Below, one piece after another: positions 13,986 through 23,300 of a stretch of 37,548 nt of DNA. The stretch spans positions 22,554-60,101 of the forward strand of contig CACZXZ010000016.1 of assembly GCA_902785325.1 (NCBI GenBank), read 5' to 3'. The notes below the pieces were generated by a model. That model ran no database searches. It was not told the origin of the DNA and saw only the letters and a list, made by a program, of their open reading frames with translations. Position numbers and translations under genes: made by a program. Position 1 is the first letter of the stretch, and every line of letters starts with the position of its first letter. The stretch comes from an uncultured Succinivibrio sp. GTDB lineage: Bacteria > Pseudomonadota > Gammaproteobacteria > Enterobacterales > Succinivibrionaceae.

Positions 13986-15551
13986 CTAATGGATTAGGTA
14001 CACACCAATCTCTAAGATAATCACACCTGCTAATAAAATTAAACTTCTAAAAGCATCATAGTTTAAATCTAAGAACTTTAATGGATTGTAAAAGAGTCTT
14101 TTTCTAAAACAGAATTCGTAGATTAAAAGATTCTTAGTGCCAAAGTAAGACACTAGCACGCATGATATAACTGACAACAAGAAACAGCCAAAGAGTAAGC
14201 CTGACAAAGGTATCAGAGCTGAAATAAACAAGGTCAAGCCCCACATAAACAAGGTTGCCATATTCCAAGCTCTTGGAACTGATTTTGGACGATACTTTAA
14301 GTTAGTCATAAACTCTACTAAAGACATACAACAGTCTTTGGCAAAGTATTCACTCATAAGGTCGTGAGTTGAGGTTAAAAGTCTTGTTTGTAAGGTTCTT
14401 GAAAGCTCTTCTTTACGTACTGCGACAATACTCTCTAAACGCTTTTTTAAGGCAAAGACTTCGCTTGAATAGGTATTCTGAACTGAGCTGTCAGTATTCA
14501 AACGGTTAGTTACAGTATCATAATCTAATTCATAAGCATGTAGTAAAGTATTAAAGAAAGGATCTTTAGATAACTTATCTAAAAGCTGCATCTTAGACTT
14601 GATATTGCCAACAGTAGTACCAACGGCGGCATCACCTAGTTCATTTTTAAAAAGGGAATAACTTAAATCTAATACTTTTGGTCTACAAAGCTCTACACAA
14701 TACTGCCCTACGGTCCAAAAGTTAAAGATCTTACTTATACCCACTAGACAGAACTTTAAATACGACAATTGAGTTTTTGATGTTAACTTTAATTCAAAGG
14801 AATTGTCATCAAGATATTCACTTTCATTTAAATAGAACTTTAAACTGCTTACAATAGCTTGGATACAGCAAGGTTCTACTGTTACCACAGGAATATCAAG
14901 ATTGTAGTTCTTATTATCAAATTCAATTTCTACATTGTTAGTGCAGACAGCCTGGCAAAACACCTCGGTATCTACAATTACGTAGCCTGAGCCCTTACAT
15001 TTTGTACAAGGTTGCTTTTTAGCACCTTTACAACTTGGGCATTCAATGTAACCAGTTTTATTACAAGCAGAGCACCCACCTTCTTTACCTTGGCAGGAAG
15101 GACACAAGACCTTTCCAATACCAGAGCATCTTTTACAATTTACTTTTAAAGAGCCTTTACAATCTGGGCATACTTCCAAACCTTTAGCATGCTGATTACT
15201 TAAGCGATTGATTTTGTTGCCAAGCTCAAAAAGCTCTTTTGCTGACAATTTTTCTAAACGATTACAAAAAGGCTTTTTAATCATGATGCCTTCTTTAATC
15301 AGGTTTAACTTATCAGCTTTAAATTTTCTTAGATCTTCAACTGACAATAACTCGTCAGAAGGTTTAGGATTTTCAGGTGCAGCTTTTACTACAGTATCTT
15401 TATATACTGGCTCAAAATTCCAAAGCTGAGTGTAGTGAACACTTACCTCAGCGTGCATTGCATCAGTAAAACTGACATCAGTTTTACTGATACCTACTGT
15501 TTCTAAAAGGTTTTGGATTGTTTTTTGAATTGAATAACTTTTAGAACTCAT
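13986..15551 (-). CDS. Membrane-anchored protein with a six-CxxC DnaJ-type zinc domain, paralogue B
   Basis: A 521-residue protein that I cannot name. Layout: an N-terminal domain (about 1-125); a cysteine-rich domain of six CxxC pairs (C128/131, 139/142, 150/153, 160/163, 171/174, 182/185), several as CxxCxGxG as in the DnaJ zinc domain; a middle region (about 195-300) containing the RPKVLD motif shared with its neighbour; a helical region; and three predicted membrane helices near 430-448, 449-471 and 503-519. There is no J domain and no signal peptide. The ATG abuts the stop of the upstream gene with no gap, implying translational coupling. It has the same architecture and cysteine register as the protein at 15552-17183. 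An envelope-associated chaperone or scaffold role is only a guess. Confidence 0.85.
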   Translation of the reverse strand: MSSKSYSIQKTIQNLLETVGISKTDVSFTDAMHAEVSVHYTQLWNFEPVYKDTVVKAAPENPKPSDELLSVEDLRKFKADKLNLIKEGIMIKKPFCNRLEKLSAKELFELGNKINRLSNQHAKGLEVCPDCKGSLKVNCKRCSGIGKVLCPSCQGKEGGCSACNKTGYIECPSCKGAKKQPCTKCKGSGYVIVDTEVFCQAVCTNNVEIEFDNKNYNLDIPVVTVEPCCIQAIVSSLKFYLNESEYLDDNSFELKLTSKTQLSYLKFCLVGISKIFNFWTVGQYCVELCRPKVLDLSYSLFKNELGDAAVGTTVGNIKSKMQLLDKLSKDPFFNTLLHAYELDYDTVTNRLNTDSSVQNTYSSEVFALKKRLESIVAVRKEELSRTLQTRLLTSTHDLMSEYFAKDCCMSLVEFMTNLKYRPKSVPRAWNMATLFMWGLTLFISALIPLSGLLFGCFLLSVISCVLVSYFGTKNLLIYEFCFRKRLFYNPLKFLDLNYDAFRSLILLAGVIILEIGVYLIH

Positions 15552-17183
15552 TTATGTTAGGAAACCATTCATCATCACAAAGGCGATTACGCATATTATG
15601 CTTATTCCAACCATTAACTTGGCAGATTGCACTGCTTCTTGGGTTAGGCTTGGTACTTTTTTCATTTTATGCGTTAATTTTAGCATACTTACCGCAGAAT
15701 AATAGGACCAATTCTTAGTAAGAGCAAAGGAGGTGAATAAACAAATGAGGGAGGAAAAGATAAATACAAATAAAATTGCTAAAGGTCTATTGGCAACATA
15801 CAAAAAGCAGATCATCACAAGCCAAGTAATCAAAGTTACAGTAGACCAAATCAACTTAGAATTTGGGTTTAATCTCATCAGCATTGGCACAAAGGAGATT
15901 AAGTTTTTAGAAAAATTGCGGGCAAAGTCCTCTGAAATAAAACCTTGGCAATTAGTGATAAGCTCATTAGTTACTGCTTCAAGGATTTTTATGTTGGAGG
16001 CAACTTTAAGAGAAAAAGCTTTATGATTCTCACCTTTAGTTGAATTTAAGATACTCTCAACGGTAATACCGTTTTTTACCGCTTCATTTTTTAAGATCTC
16101 AACCTCATGTCCTTCAATACCACGCATGGTCTTAACAATGATTGCTTTAGAGCCTAAGGCTTTAACGCACTTTACTTTCTCCTCAACATCATCAGGTGCG
16201 GTAATTAAAGTTTCTGACAATAGTCTTGCCTCATCTTGGAAGACATAATCTAATACAGGAGGTTTACAAATTGCCTTTAAATCCTCACCACATAAAATAA
16301 AGTCTAGAGGATCTTTAATGTTCTTTACGGTTACTCTAATTAAATAGCAAGGAGCCTGTCCTGAAAAGGTGGCAATATAGCCATGAGTAATTTCATGACC
16401 AGAGTTGTTATTTTCAAAGTGAGCTGCTTTTAATAATGTTTTCTCATCTGCCTTTGAGAATGTGGTGTATTTAACATTAGAGCCAGGAACTTCAAGGCGG
16501 ATAACAATATCCTTTTTACAAGAGGCATCATAGATGATTTCGCGCTCTACAATCTGCTCACCTTTACTTTGGCAGTCTTTACACTTAACATGCCCCGTAC
16601 CATTACAATGAGCACATTTAACCGTACCATTTGAATGACATACTTGGCAATCAGCCCCTGATCCATGGCAGGCAGGACAAGTTACTCTACCCTTGCCACC
16701 ACAAATCTCACAAGGCACTTGATTAGTTCCATGGCAAGTTTTACATCTAGTTCTACCTATGGCACTTAAACGGTTAAAGCAAACGATTTGTCCTGATAAG
16801 TCATATAACTCTTTAAAAGAAGAGCTGTTTAACTTATCAATAAATAGCTTAGTTTTATCTGAATTCTCCTTTTCAAGCTCTTTAGTATTAGCCTGGGTAT
16901 ACTCATCTAAACCTACAGTAGTTAAGACATGGGTATCGTCACTTACATTACGTAAAACTTTATCAGAGCAACGACATTTAAAGGACCAATTTAAGTTGTA
17001 ATATACACTTGCGTTAAAGGCAATAGGCTCTGCTATGGTGATATCAGCAATTGCTACACCACAACGCGAGAAGATAGAGTTGATAACTTTTTTTGAAATT
17101 GCTGAGACTTTGTCTTTGTCAATCTTTAAGTTATCTTGATTATTATCCTGTATATCCTCAATAATTGGATTATTATCAGCCAT
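15552..17183 (-). CDS. Membrane-anchored protein with a six-CxxC DnaJ-type zinc domain, paralogue A
   Basis: A 543-residue protein of unknown function. It has an N-terminal domain (about 1-145); six CxxC pairs (C147/150, 158/161, 169/172, 179/182, 190/193, 201/204) in DnaJ-like CxxCxGxG context, enough for three zinc ions; a middle domain with KPPVLD; a helical stretch; and three membrane helices near 444-463, 467-488 and 523-541. The distances between successive cysteine pairs (11, 11, 10, 11, 11) match those of the neighbouring paralogue exactly. DnaJ itself has four such repeats and a J domain, which is absent here. AAGGAAA supports the start, 11 bp after the upstream stop. The zinc domain is predicted to be cytoplasmic because no signal peptide is visible. 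Confidence 0.85.
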   Translation of the reverse strand: MADNNPIIEDIQDNNQDNLKIDKDKVSAISKKVINSIFSRCGVAIADITIAEPIAFNASVYYNLNWSFKCRCSDKVLRNVSDDTHVLTTVGLDEYTQANTKELEKENSDKTKLFIDKLNSSSFKELYDLSGQIVCFNRLSAIGRTRCKTCHGTNQVPCEICGGKGRVTCPACHGSGADCQVCHSNGTVKCAHCNGTGHVKCKDCQSKGEQIVEREIIYDASCKKDIVIRLEVPGSNVKYTTFSKADEKTLLKAAHFENNNSGHEITHGYIATFSGQAPCYLIRVTVKNIKDPLDFILCGEDLKAICKPPVLDYVFQDEARLLSETLITAPDDVEEKVKCVKALGSKAIIVKTMRGIEGHEVEILKNEAVKNGITVESILNSTKGENHKAFSLKVASNIKILEAVTNELITNCQGFISEDFARNFSKNLISFVPMLMRLNPNSKLIWSTVTLITWLVMICFLYVANRPLAILFVFIFSSLICLFTSFALTKNWSYYSAVSMLKLTHKMKKVPSLTQEAVQSAKLMVGISIICVIAFVMMNGFLT

Positions 17184-17194
17184 GACTTTCCTTA

Positions 17195-18262
17195 TTATAG
17201 ATATTTAACTATTGTCTCAAATAAAGACATATCATCCACATAGCAATAATTTTCACTATCAAAACTTACATAATTTAAGACACTACGATACTGTTTTAAA
17301 CTCTCTAAACTATAGGTTAGTTGTTCTTTAGTGTCGGTTAGCATAATGGCTTTTTTGTTAGTGATAACAAGCTTACCAAAATGCTTTGCTTTAAAATTAT
17401 TTAAAAGTAATGAAGTAGCTTTTACTATTTTTCCTAAATTAGGATCTAATGTTTTAAACTTGCCATTAAAGACTAAGAGGACATTTTCCTCCTCATCACC
17501 TATATACTTATCGACATCAATGGCAAATTTTGTATAAGAGATTTTACCTTTATAGTTAGCCACCAAATTTACGCAAGCTATAAAGCGTGCAATCTTAAAT
17601 GGAATTTCATTAAAGGAGATCTCAAGTCTTTTACAAAGATCTAATGTATGCTCAAGATACACATCTGCTTGCGCTAACAAAGCAGCTTTGTCATAGTAAT
17701 TTGCAATATAGTCTTGGATTAAAAAGAATTGTGTTTTTAAACTTACAGCATTATCCACGACATAAGGTAGCGTTCTTATTTGATTCTCTGTATCAGCCAC
17801 ACTTTCTTTTACTAAAGCTTTAGCTAAAGTCTTTAAATCCTTATCACGTACAAAAAGCTCTTTAAAAAACATCTTAGGACCTAAAGATGCCATACGAGCT
17901 TTAGCACCTGATAAAAAGCCATACTCGATAAAGTTTGGCTCAATTAAAGTGGCATCATCATTTAAGTAAAAGTGAGCATATCCTTTCTTTTCAAGAGTCT
18001 TATTAGTATTAGAGATCACGCATAGGTAAATACCTACAGCTAAAGAAAGGACACCAATTACTAAAGGATATAAACCTTGCTTAAAGTCTAAATCCCATAA
18101 AAAAGGTAAAGAGACAAATAAATTAAGCCAACCTAAACTTGCTAAAAAACCTTGAAATCTTGTCACCTTAAGACAATCTGGAAAAATGAACATAGCAAGT
18201 TTGTAGTGCTTAATACTGCACAGCAGTGCTAATACAAATAAAAACAGCAAAATGATGGTCAT
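17195..18262 (-). CDS. Membrane protein of unknown function, first gene of the zinc-motif operon
   Basis: A 355-residue protein without a recognised family. Three hydrophobic segments occupy the N-terminus (about 1-17, 36-56 and 64-82). The rest is soluble and presumably cytoplasmic. The C-terminal part (about 265-355), with a beta-rich look around GKLVITNKKAIMLTD, vaguely resembles a bacterial PH-like fold; this is weak. It has no cysteine motifs like those of its partners. It is read first in the operon, with 11 bp to the next gene, so it probably forms a complex with the two zinc-domain proteins. The 276-bp region upstream (18263-18538) should contain the operon promoter; no heat-shock type promoter was found there. 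Confidence 0.8.
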   Translation of the reverse strand: MTIILLFLFVLALLCSIKHYKLAMFIFPDCLKVTRFQGFLASLGWLNLFVSLPFLWDLDFKQGLYPLVIGVLSLAVGIYLCVISNTNKTLEKKGYAHFYLNDDATLIEPNFIEYGFLSGAKARMASLGPKMFFKELFVRDKDLKTLAKALVKESVADTENQIRTLPYVVDNAVSLKTQFFLIQDYIANYYDKAALLAQADVYLEHTLDLCKRLEISFNEIPFKIARFIACVNLVANYKGKISYTKFAIDVDKYIGDEEENVLLVFNGKFKTLDPNLGKIVKATSLLLNNFKAKHFGKLVITNKKAIMLTDTKEQLTYSLESLKQYRSVLNYVSFDSENYCYVDDMSLFETIVKYL

Positions 18263-18510
18263 ATGTCTAATACCTTAAACTCGTTATCACTGTTTACTTT
18301 ATCAAATACCAAAAGATATTTGTTTGATAATCAAACACTTTTACACAAAATTAATTTGAGCAACTTCAAAAATGCAAAGTATGGTATTACCAAGGCTTTA
18401 AAGGCTACTCAATCTTTGATTATAAGTCTTAGAAAGTTAAAAATATTAAATGGTAAAAATTAGAGCAAAAAGGCATATTTGTTAAGAGATGGTGAATTTA
18501 GTGCATATTC

Positions 18511-18533
18511 ACAGCTACTATAAAAGTAGCTGT
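18511..18533. terminator. Hairpin downstream of the GH13 lipoprotein gene
   Basis: Perfect 9-bp arms ACAGCTACT/AGTAGCTGT with a 5-nt loop, 5 bp past the amylase stop at 18539. The T-rich tail (CATTTTT) lies on the plus strand, opposite to the gene, so its terminator role for the minus strand is inferred from position. Confidence 0.5.
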
Positions 18534-18538
18534 CATTT

Positions 18539-20203
18539 TTACTCAAAATGCTCACCGTTTTGCAACAGTGCAAAGCTAAGTGGTGCTAGAGTAAACTCAA
18601 AGTTTCCATCAAGATCTTTTTTAACTTCAGTATTACCATCTGAAGATAGCTTAGTTAAAGCTTTAGCATTAGTAGTAAGCTCTTTAGATAAAGTTATCTT
18701 AAGGGTGTTTTTTGACAAATTCATAAAGTAAAAGAAATCGTCATCACCTTTAAAAGATTTGCGAATGGAGAATAGCTCACGATTTACCTTTAATAGATCC
18801 ATTCTGCCGTTTGATAAGGAGCCATGATTAGCTCTTAAGTTCATAAGAAAAGTAAAGAGCTTTTTAAAGTGTTCTTCTTGTGGAGTAAAGTCTTTAATTT
18901 TTCCATTGTCACGTGCTACATGATCGTCCCTGTACCCCATGGTTTCCACACGATTAGCGTAGTTTGGAACTTCCTGACCTATCTCTTCACCATAGTAGTT
19001 AGTTATAGGACCTGAGTGCACAATAGCAAGATAAGATAATGCTAGGATTATGCGCTCATTGTAGGTATCTTGAAGGCCTGCTCTTTGGATAAGATCTCCA
19101 AAGCGCAATAAATCGTGGTTAGTGATCATTAAATTTGGTAGTGCGTGACGTGGTAGGTTATTCTCATTGTAGGCAAGACCTTCAGCTAAACGAAAACCTG
19201 AGTGATCTGCTTTCATCCACTCCTCAGTTGCTAAAGCTTGCACTATAGGATATCTCATACCAAAATCAAAGGCTGAATCTAAGCCTTCATCCTTTTTATA
19301 GCCATAGGCGGTTTTGGCAATCACAGGATTTGAAGCCCAAATCTCAGCTACAAGATAAGCTAAAGGGTGAACTATCTCACCTTTAGCATTAGTGTAAGTT
19401 ACTTTAGAACTTATTTCTTCTACTGCAGTTTTAATCTCATGCAGATCTTTAAGTGGCACTTGATAAGCTTGATCTAATCTCCAACCATCGATTTTAAAGT
19501 TCTCAACATAGTATGTAGCAACCTCTTTCATATACTCAAGACTTTGACCTTTATCGTCAAAATCGGCACAAGAGGTATGCTCTGGTGGTGTGTAGTAAGT
19601 AAGTTCGCCTCCTAAGCACTTTTGTGTGATAGTTACCTTATTACCTTTAGGTGAGGTATTGTTAAGATCAGATCTAAAATGACCAAACACGCCATCTAAG
19701 AATACATACAAACCATTAGCATGAGCTGTATCCACTAATTGTTTTAGTTTTTGCTCATCGCCAAAACGTCTGTCTACCTTGTAGTAATCGCGAGTGTAGT
19801 AGCCTGTAGCATCAAGCATGGAAGGATTGCTGTCATTTTCTTTAGCACTTTCAAAAATAGGTGTAAGCCAAATGGCGTTCATGCCTAAAGATTTGATATA
19901 AGGAATGGCGTTAATAATACCTTGCAAATCGCCTTTGTGATCAGATGGACCATAACCTACGTTGTAATTGATAGTATCGTCTCCATTTTGAAAGGACTCT
20001 ACCATTACCTGATAAATTCTAAGATCAGCTAAAGGATCCACTACTCCTGTAGTATTGTTGTAAGCTCTAAAATAATTATTCCAACGTAAAGAAACAGAAT
20101 CTACAGTTACCTCATCTACTCCATTACTTGAAGAGCAGGCGGTAAGATATAAGCATGAGCATAGTGCAAATAGAGAGCTTTTAAATTTTGTTTTTACGTT
20201 CAT
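18539..20203 (-). CDS. GH13 alpha-amylase-family lipoprotein
   Basis: A 554-residue exported glycosidase. The signal peptide ends in the lipobox LTAC (lipidated C23). All four GH13 regions are present: I as LDGVFGHF (about 170-176, a variant of DVVFNH with Gly in place of the usual residues), II as GWRLDQ with nucleophile D244, III as VAEIW with acid/base E287, and IV as TNHD (361-364). An N-terminal non-catalytic stretch of about 50 residues precedes the barrel. The lipid anchor and lack of an obvious starch-binding domain suggest cleavage of maltodextrins at an envelope membrane. It is transcribed apart from the other amylase at 35468. The exact substrate cannot be read from the sequence. 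Confidence 0.88.
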   Translation of the reverse strand: MNVKTKFKSSLFALCSCLYLTACSSSNGVDEVTVDSVSLRWNNYFRAYNNTTGVVDPLADLRIYQVMVESFQNGDDTINYNVGYGPSDHKGDLQGIINAIPYIKSLGMNAIWLTPIFESAKENDSNPSMLDATGYYTRDYYKVDRRFGDEQKLKQLVDTAHANGLYVFLDGVFGHFRSDLNNTSPKGNKVTITQKCLGGELTYYTPPEHTSCADFDDKGQSLEYMKEVATYYVENFKIDGWRLDQAYQVPLKDLHEIKTAVEEISSKVTYTNAKGEIVHPLAYLVAEIWASNPVIAKTAYGYKKDEGLDSAFDFGMRYPIVQALATEEWMKADHSGFRLAEGLAYNENNLPRHALPNLMITNHDLLRFGDLIQRAGLQDTYNERIILALSYLAIVHSGPITNYYGEEIGQEVPNYANRVETMGYRDDHVARDNGKIKDFTPQEEHFKKLFTFLMNLRANHGSLSNGRMDLLKVNRELFSIRKSFKGDDDFFYFMNLSKNTLKITLSKELTTNAKALTKLSSDGNTEVKKDLDGNFEFTLAPLSFALLQNGEHFE

Positions 20204-20310
20204 ATATTTTTCCTATGCCGTAGTTTCATTGTCAACTAAAGCTTGCTACCTTTAAGCTAATAGTTTTCAAAAGCTTACCAAAACAAAAATCTTATCTTAG
20301 GCATAAAACT

Positions 20311-20345
20311 TTAAAGTGGTATTAAAGACTGTACTACCACTTTAA
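20311..20345 (-). terminator. Terminator hairpin of the cvrA-hrpA operon
   Basis: Perfect 11-bp arms TTAAAGTGGTA/TACCACTTTAA with a 13-nt loop, beginning 5 bp past the hrpA stop. On the minus strand it is followed by AGTTTTATG. The rest of 20204-20350 shows no gene. Confidence 0.65.
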
Positions 20346-20350
20346 TAAGA

Positions 20351-23300
20351 TTAGTTATGCTCTGGATACTCTTTTAGAATTTTATCAATCTCGTTTTTAA
20401 TGCGCTTGTCTGATACAGAGATCTTACAACCTAGTTGTTGCGCAAAATAACTTACTTTAAGCTCTTCTAATAACCATTTAACCTCAAGTAAAGCATCTGG
20501 TACTGAGTAATGAGCATAGCGATTTAAAGTAGTTTTATATAACTGATTTAACTCTTCTAATTTTCTAGTATAAAGAAGATCACGATTTACATCGCGATGT
20601 ACTTTATCTAAACGGTAGATTAAAGCATCTAAATAGCGAGGAATATTAGCTAAGTGCTCATATGATGTGGAGCTTATAAAGCCTTTGTAGACTAGCTTAT
20701 CAAGACAGCTTGCTGCATCTTTATAGGTATATGCCACCGCAAGATTTAATTGACCTTTTAAAAGCTTTTTAATCTCATGAGCTTTAAAAAGAATTTGATC
20801 TACAATTTTGCATAAAGCTAAAGCAGTGTCATTTAATCTACCTTTAATCTTAAAGACTAAGTCGTTAAAGGAAGCTTCATCATAGACAGGAGCTTTATAC
20901 TCGTGCATTAACACATCAATTGCACCAAGCATTAAATCATTGATTAAATCTTTAACACTGCCTAAAGGCTGATAGTACATGGCAAGCTTAGATTTATTTG
21001 GCAGATGCTGCTCTAAATAAGAGGTAGGATCTTTAATTGAGAGAGCAATAAGCTTTCTTTGACCTTGCCACATTTTTTGAGCTTGCACATAAGGATTGTC
21101 ATACAACTCTAAAGTTACACCATTGCCTTTATCGGTAAGCGCAGGATATGCGGTTACCTCCAAACTTGCATGCTGGGTCTTTTGCTCTAACTTAATAGTA
21201 CCAAAGGTCCAATTACTTGTTGGAGCTTGTACTTTATGAGTCTTTACAACCTTAGTTAAAACCTCTTTTACCTCATTTTGTAAAGAAGCAACTAAAGCTT
21301 CAAAATTTCTTGAGGTTTTAATGACTTTACCGTTTTCATCTTCAACTGAGAAATTCATTAAAAGATGCTTATCAATTAAAGTCTTATCAAAATCTGATTC
21401 TAAAACCTGTTGTCCGCCCATTCTTGTAAGCTCTTTAGCGCAGGCTTGATATAAATCAAGACTAAAGTCATTTCCTAAAGACTCCTCTAGCGCTTTAGCA
21501 TAATTTGGAGCTGGGATGAGATTTTTTCTAAGTCTTTTTGGTAGAGACTTAATTACGTTAGTTAAAAGCTCTAAACGCAAGCCTTTAATCTGATACATAA
21601 AGGCTTTTGAGTTTACTTTGTTAAGAACAGCAAGAGGAATATGCACGGTCACGCCGTCATTTTTATCACTTGGATCAAAAATATAACTTAGTTTAAATTT
21701 AAACTTACCGTCAACCCAGAACTCAGGGAAATCTGTCTCTGTAATGGAGTTAAATCCATCTTTGACCACTAAATCAAAACTAAAGTTAAAGTAGTCTTTA
21801 TCTTGCTTAATCTTTTCACGATAGAACTTATCAAAGTCTTTTTGACAAACTATGTCTTTTGGAAGTTTCTTATCATAAAACTCTTCAAGCACAGACTCTT
21901 CAACTAACAAGTCACGTCGACGTAGCTTATCCTCAACATGTACCACCTCATCTATAAGCTCAAGATTATGTTTATAGAAAGGATAGTTACACTCAAAGTT
22001 ACCTGCAACTAAGCCGTCTCTAATTAAGATTTGACGACATAAGGTAGGATCAACATGGGAATATAAAGCTTTTCTGCCCTTTACAATAGCTAGACCATAT
22101 AAAGTAATGGTCATATTAGCCATGACGCAGCCTTTTGACTTAGACCAATAAGGCTCTTGATAGGTTCTTTTAATTAAGTGGGCACCTACCTGCTCTACCC
22201 ATAAAGGATCGATTGCTGCTACCGTTTTTGCAAACAAACGTGAGGTTTCATTAAGCTCACTTGCTACAATCCATTTTGGATGTTTTTTACATAGTACAGA
22301 GCTTGGGTGGATGACAAACTTAACGCCACGCGCACCTTGATAAAGTTGCTTATCGCTATCGTCAAAATACCCAATTTGAGATAACAAGCCTGACAAAATA
22401 GCTTTATGTACCGCATCATAATCCCCTGCTATCTCATTGAATTTATATTTTAAGCTTTGGCAGGAGGCTCTTAATTGACGTAATAAGTCAAACCACTCAC
22501 GAATGCGCAAATAAGACAAATACTCACTCTTAAACTTTTTGCGCATTGCGCTATTGCTCATTTGATTTTGGCAATCGCAAATATACTGATATAAATTTAA
22601 GTAAGCTAAAAAGTCTGACTTCTCATCATCAAAACGGTGATGTAATTGTCTTGATTGCTCTTGTCTGTCAAGTGGTCGCTCTCTAGGATCTTGCACTGCT
22701 AAAGCAGAGACAATCACTAGTACTTGAGTTAAACAGTCAAGCTTATTTGCCTCAAGTAGCATTCTAGCAAGTCTTGGATCGCATGGAATTTTAGATAAAT
22801 CCAAACCAATCTTGGTAAGTTTAAGATCTTCAGTTTTAAGATTACGCGAATCTTTTACCGCACCTATTTCCTCAAGTAAACGGATACCATCGGTAATTTG
22901 ACGTTGCTCTGGGGGATCGATAAATGGAAACTTTGAGATATTACCAAGTCTCAAAGAGATCATTTGTAAAATTACCGCTGCAAGATTGGTTCTTAGAATT
23001 TCAGGATCGGTAAATTCAGGACGAAGATTGTAATCCTCTTGGGAATACAATCTTACGCACACACCTTCGCAGACACGACCACAACGACCTTTTCTTTGGT
23101 CGGCACTTGCCCTTGAGATCTTCTCAATAGGTAGTCTTTGAACTTTAGTTCTAGGTGAGTAACGACTAATTCTAGCAGTGCCAGGATCAATTACATACTT
23201 AATACCAGGGACTGTAATAGAAGTTTCTGCAACATTAGTACATAAAACAATACGTACACTTTGGTGAGGTGCAAAGATCTTGTTTTGCTCTGAGGTTGCA

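Noticed and set aside
18263-18463. Plus-strand open frame of 66 codons upstream of the zinc-motif operon
   Set aside because: No ribosome-binding site, low-complexity AT-rich composition, and it lies where the operon promoter must be; the plus-strand T-tail of the hairpin at 18511-18540 is the only hint in its favour.
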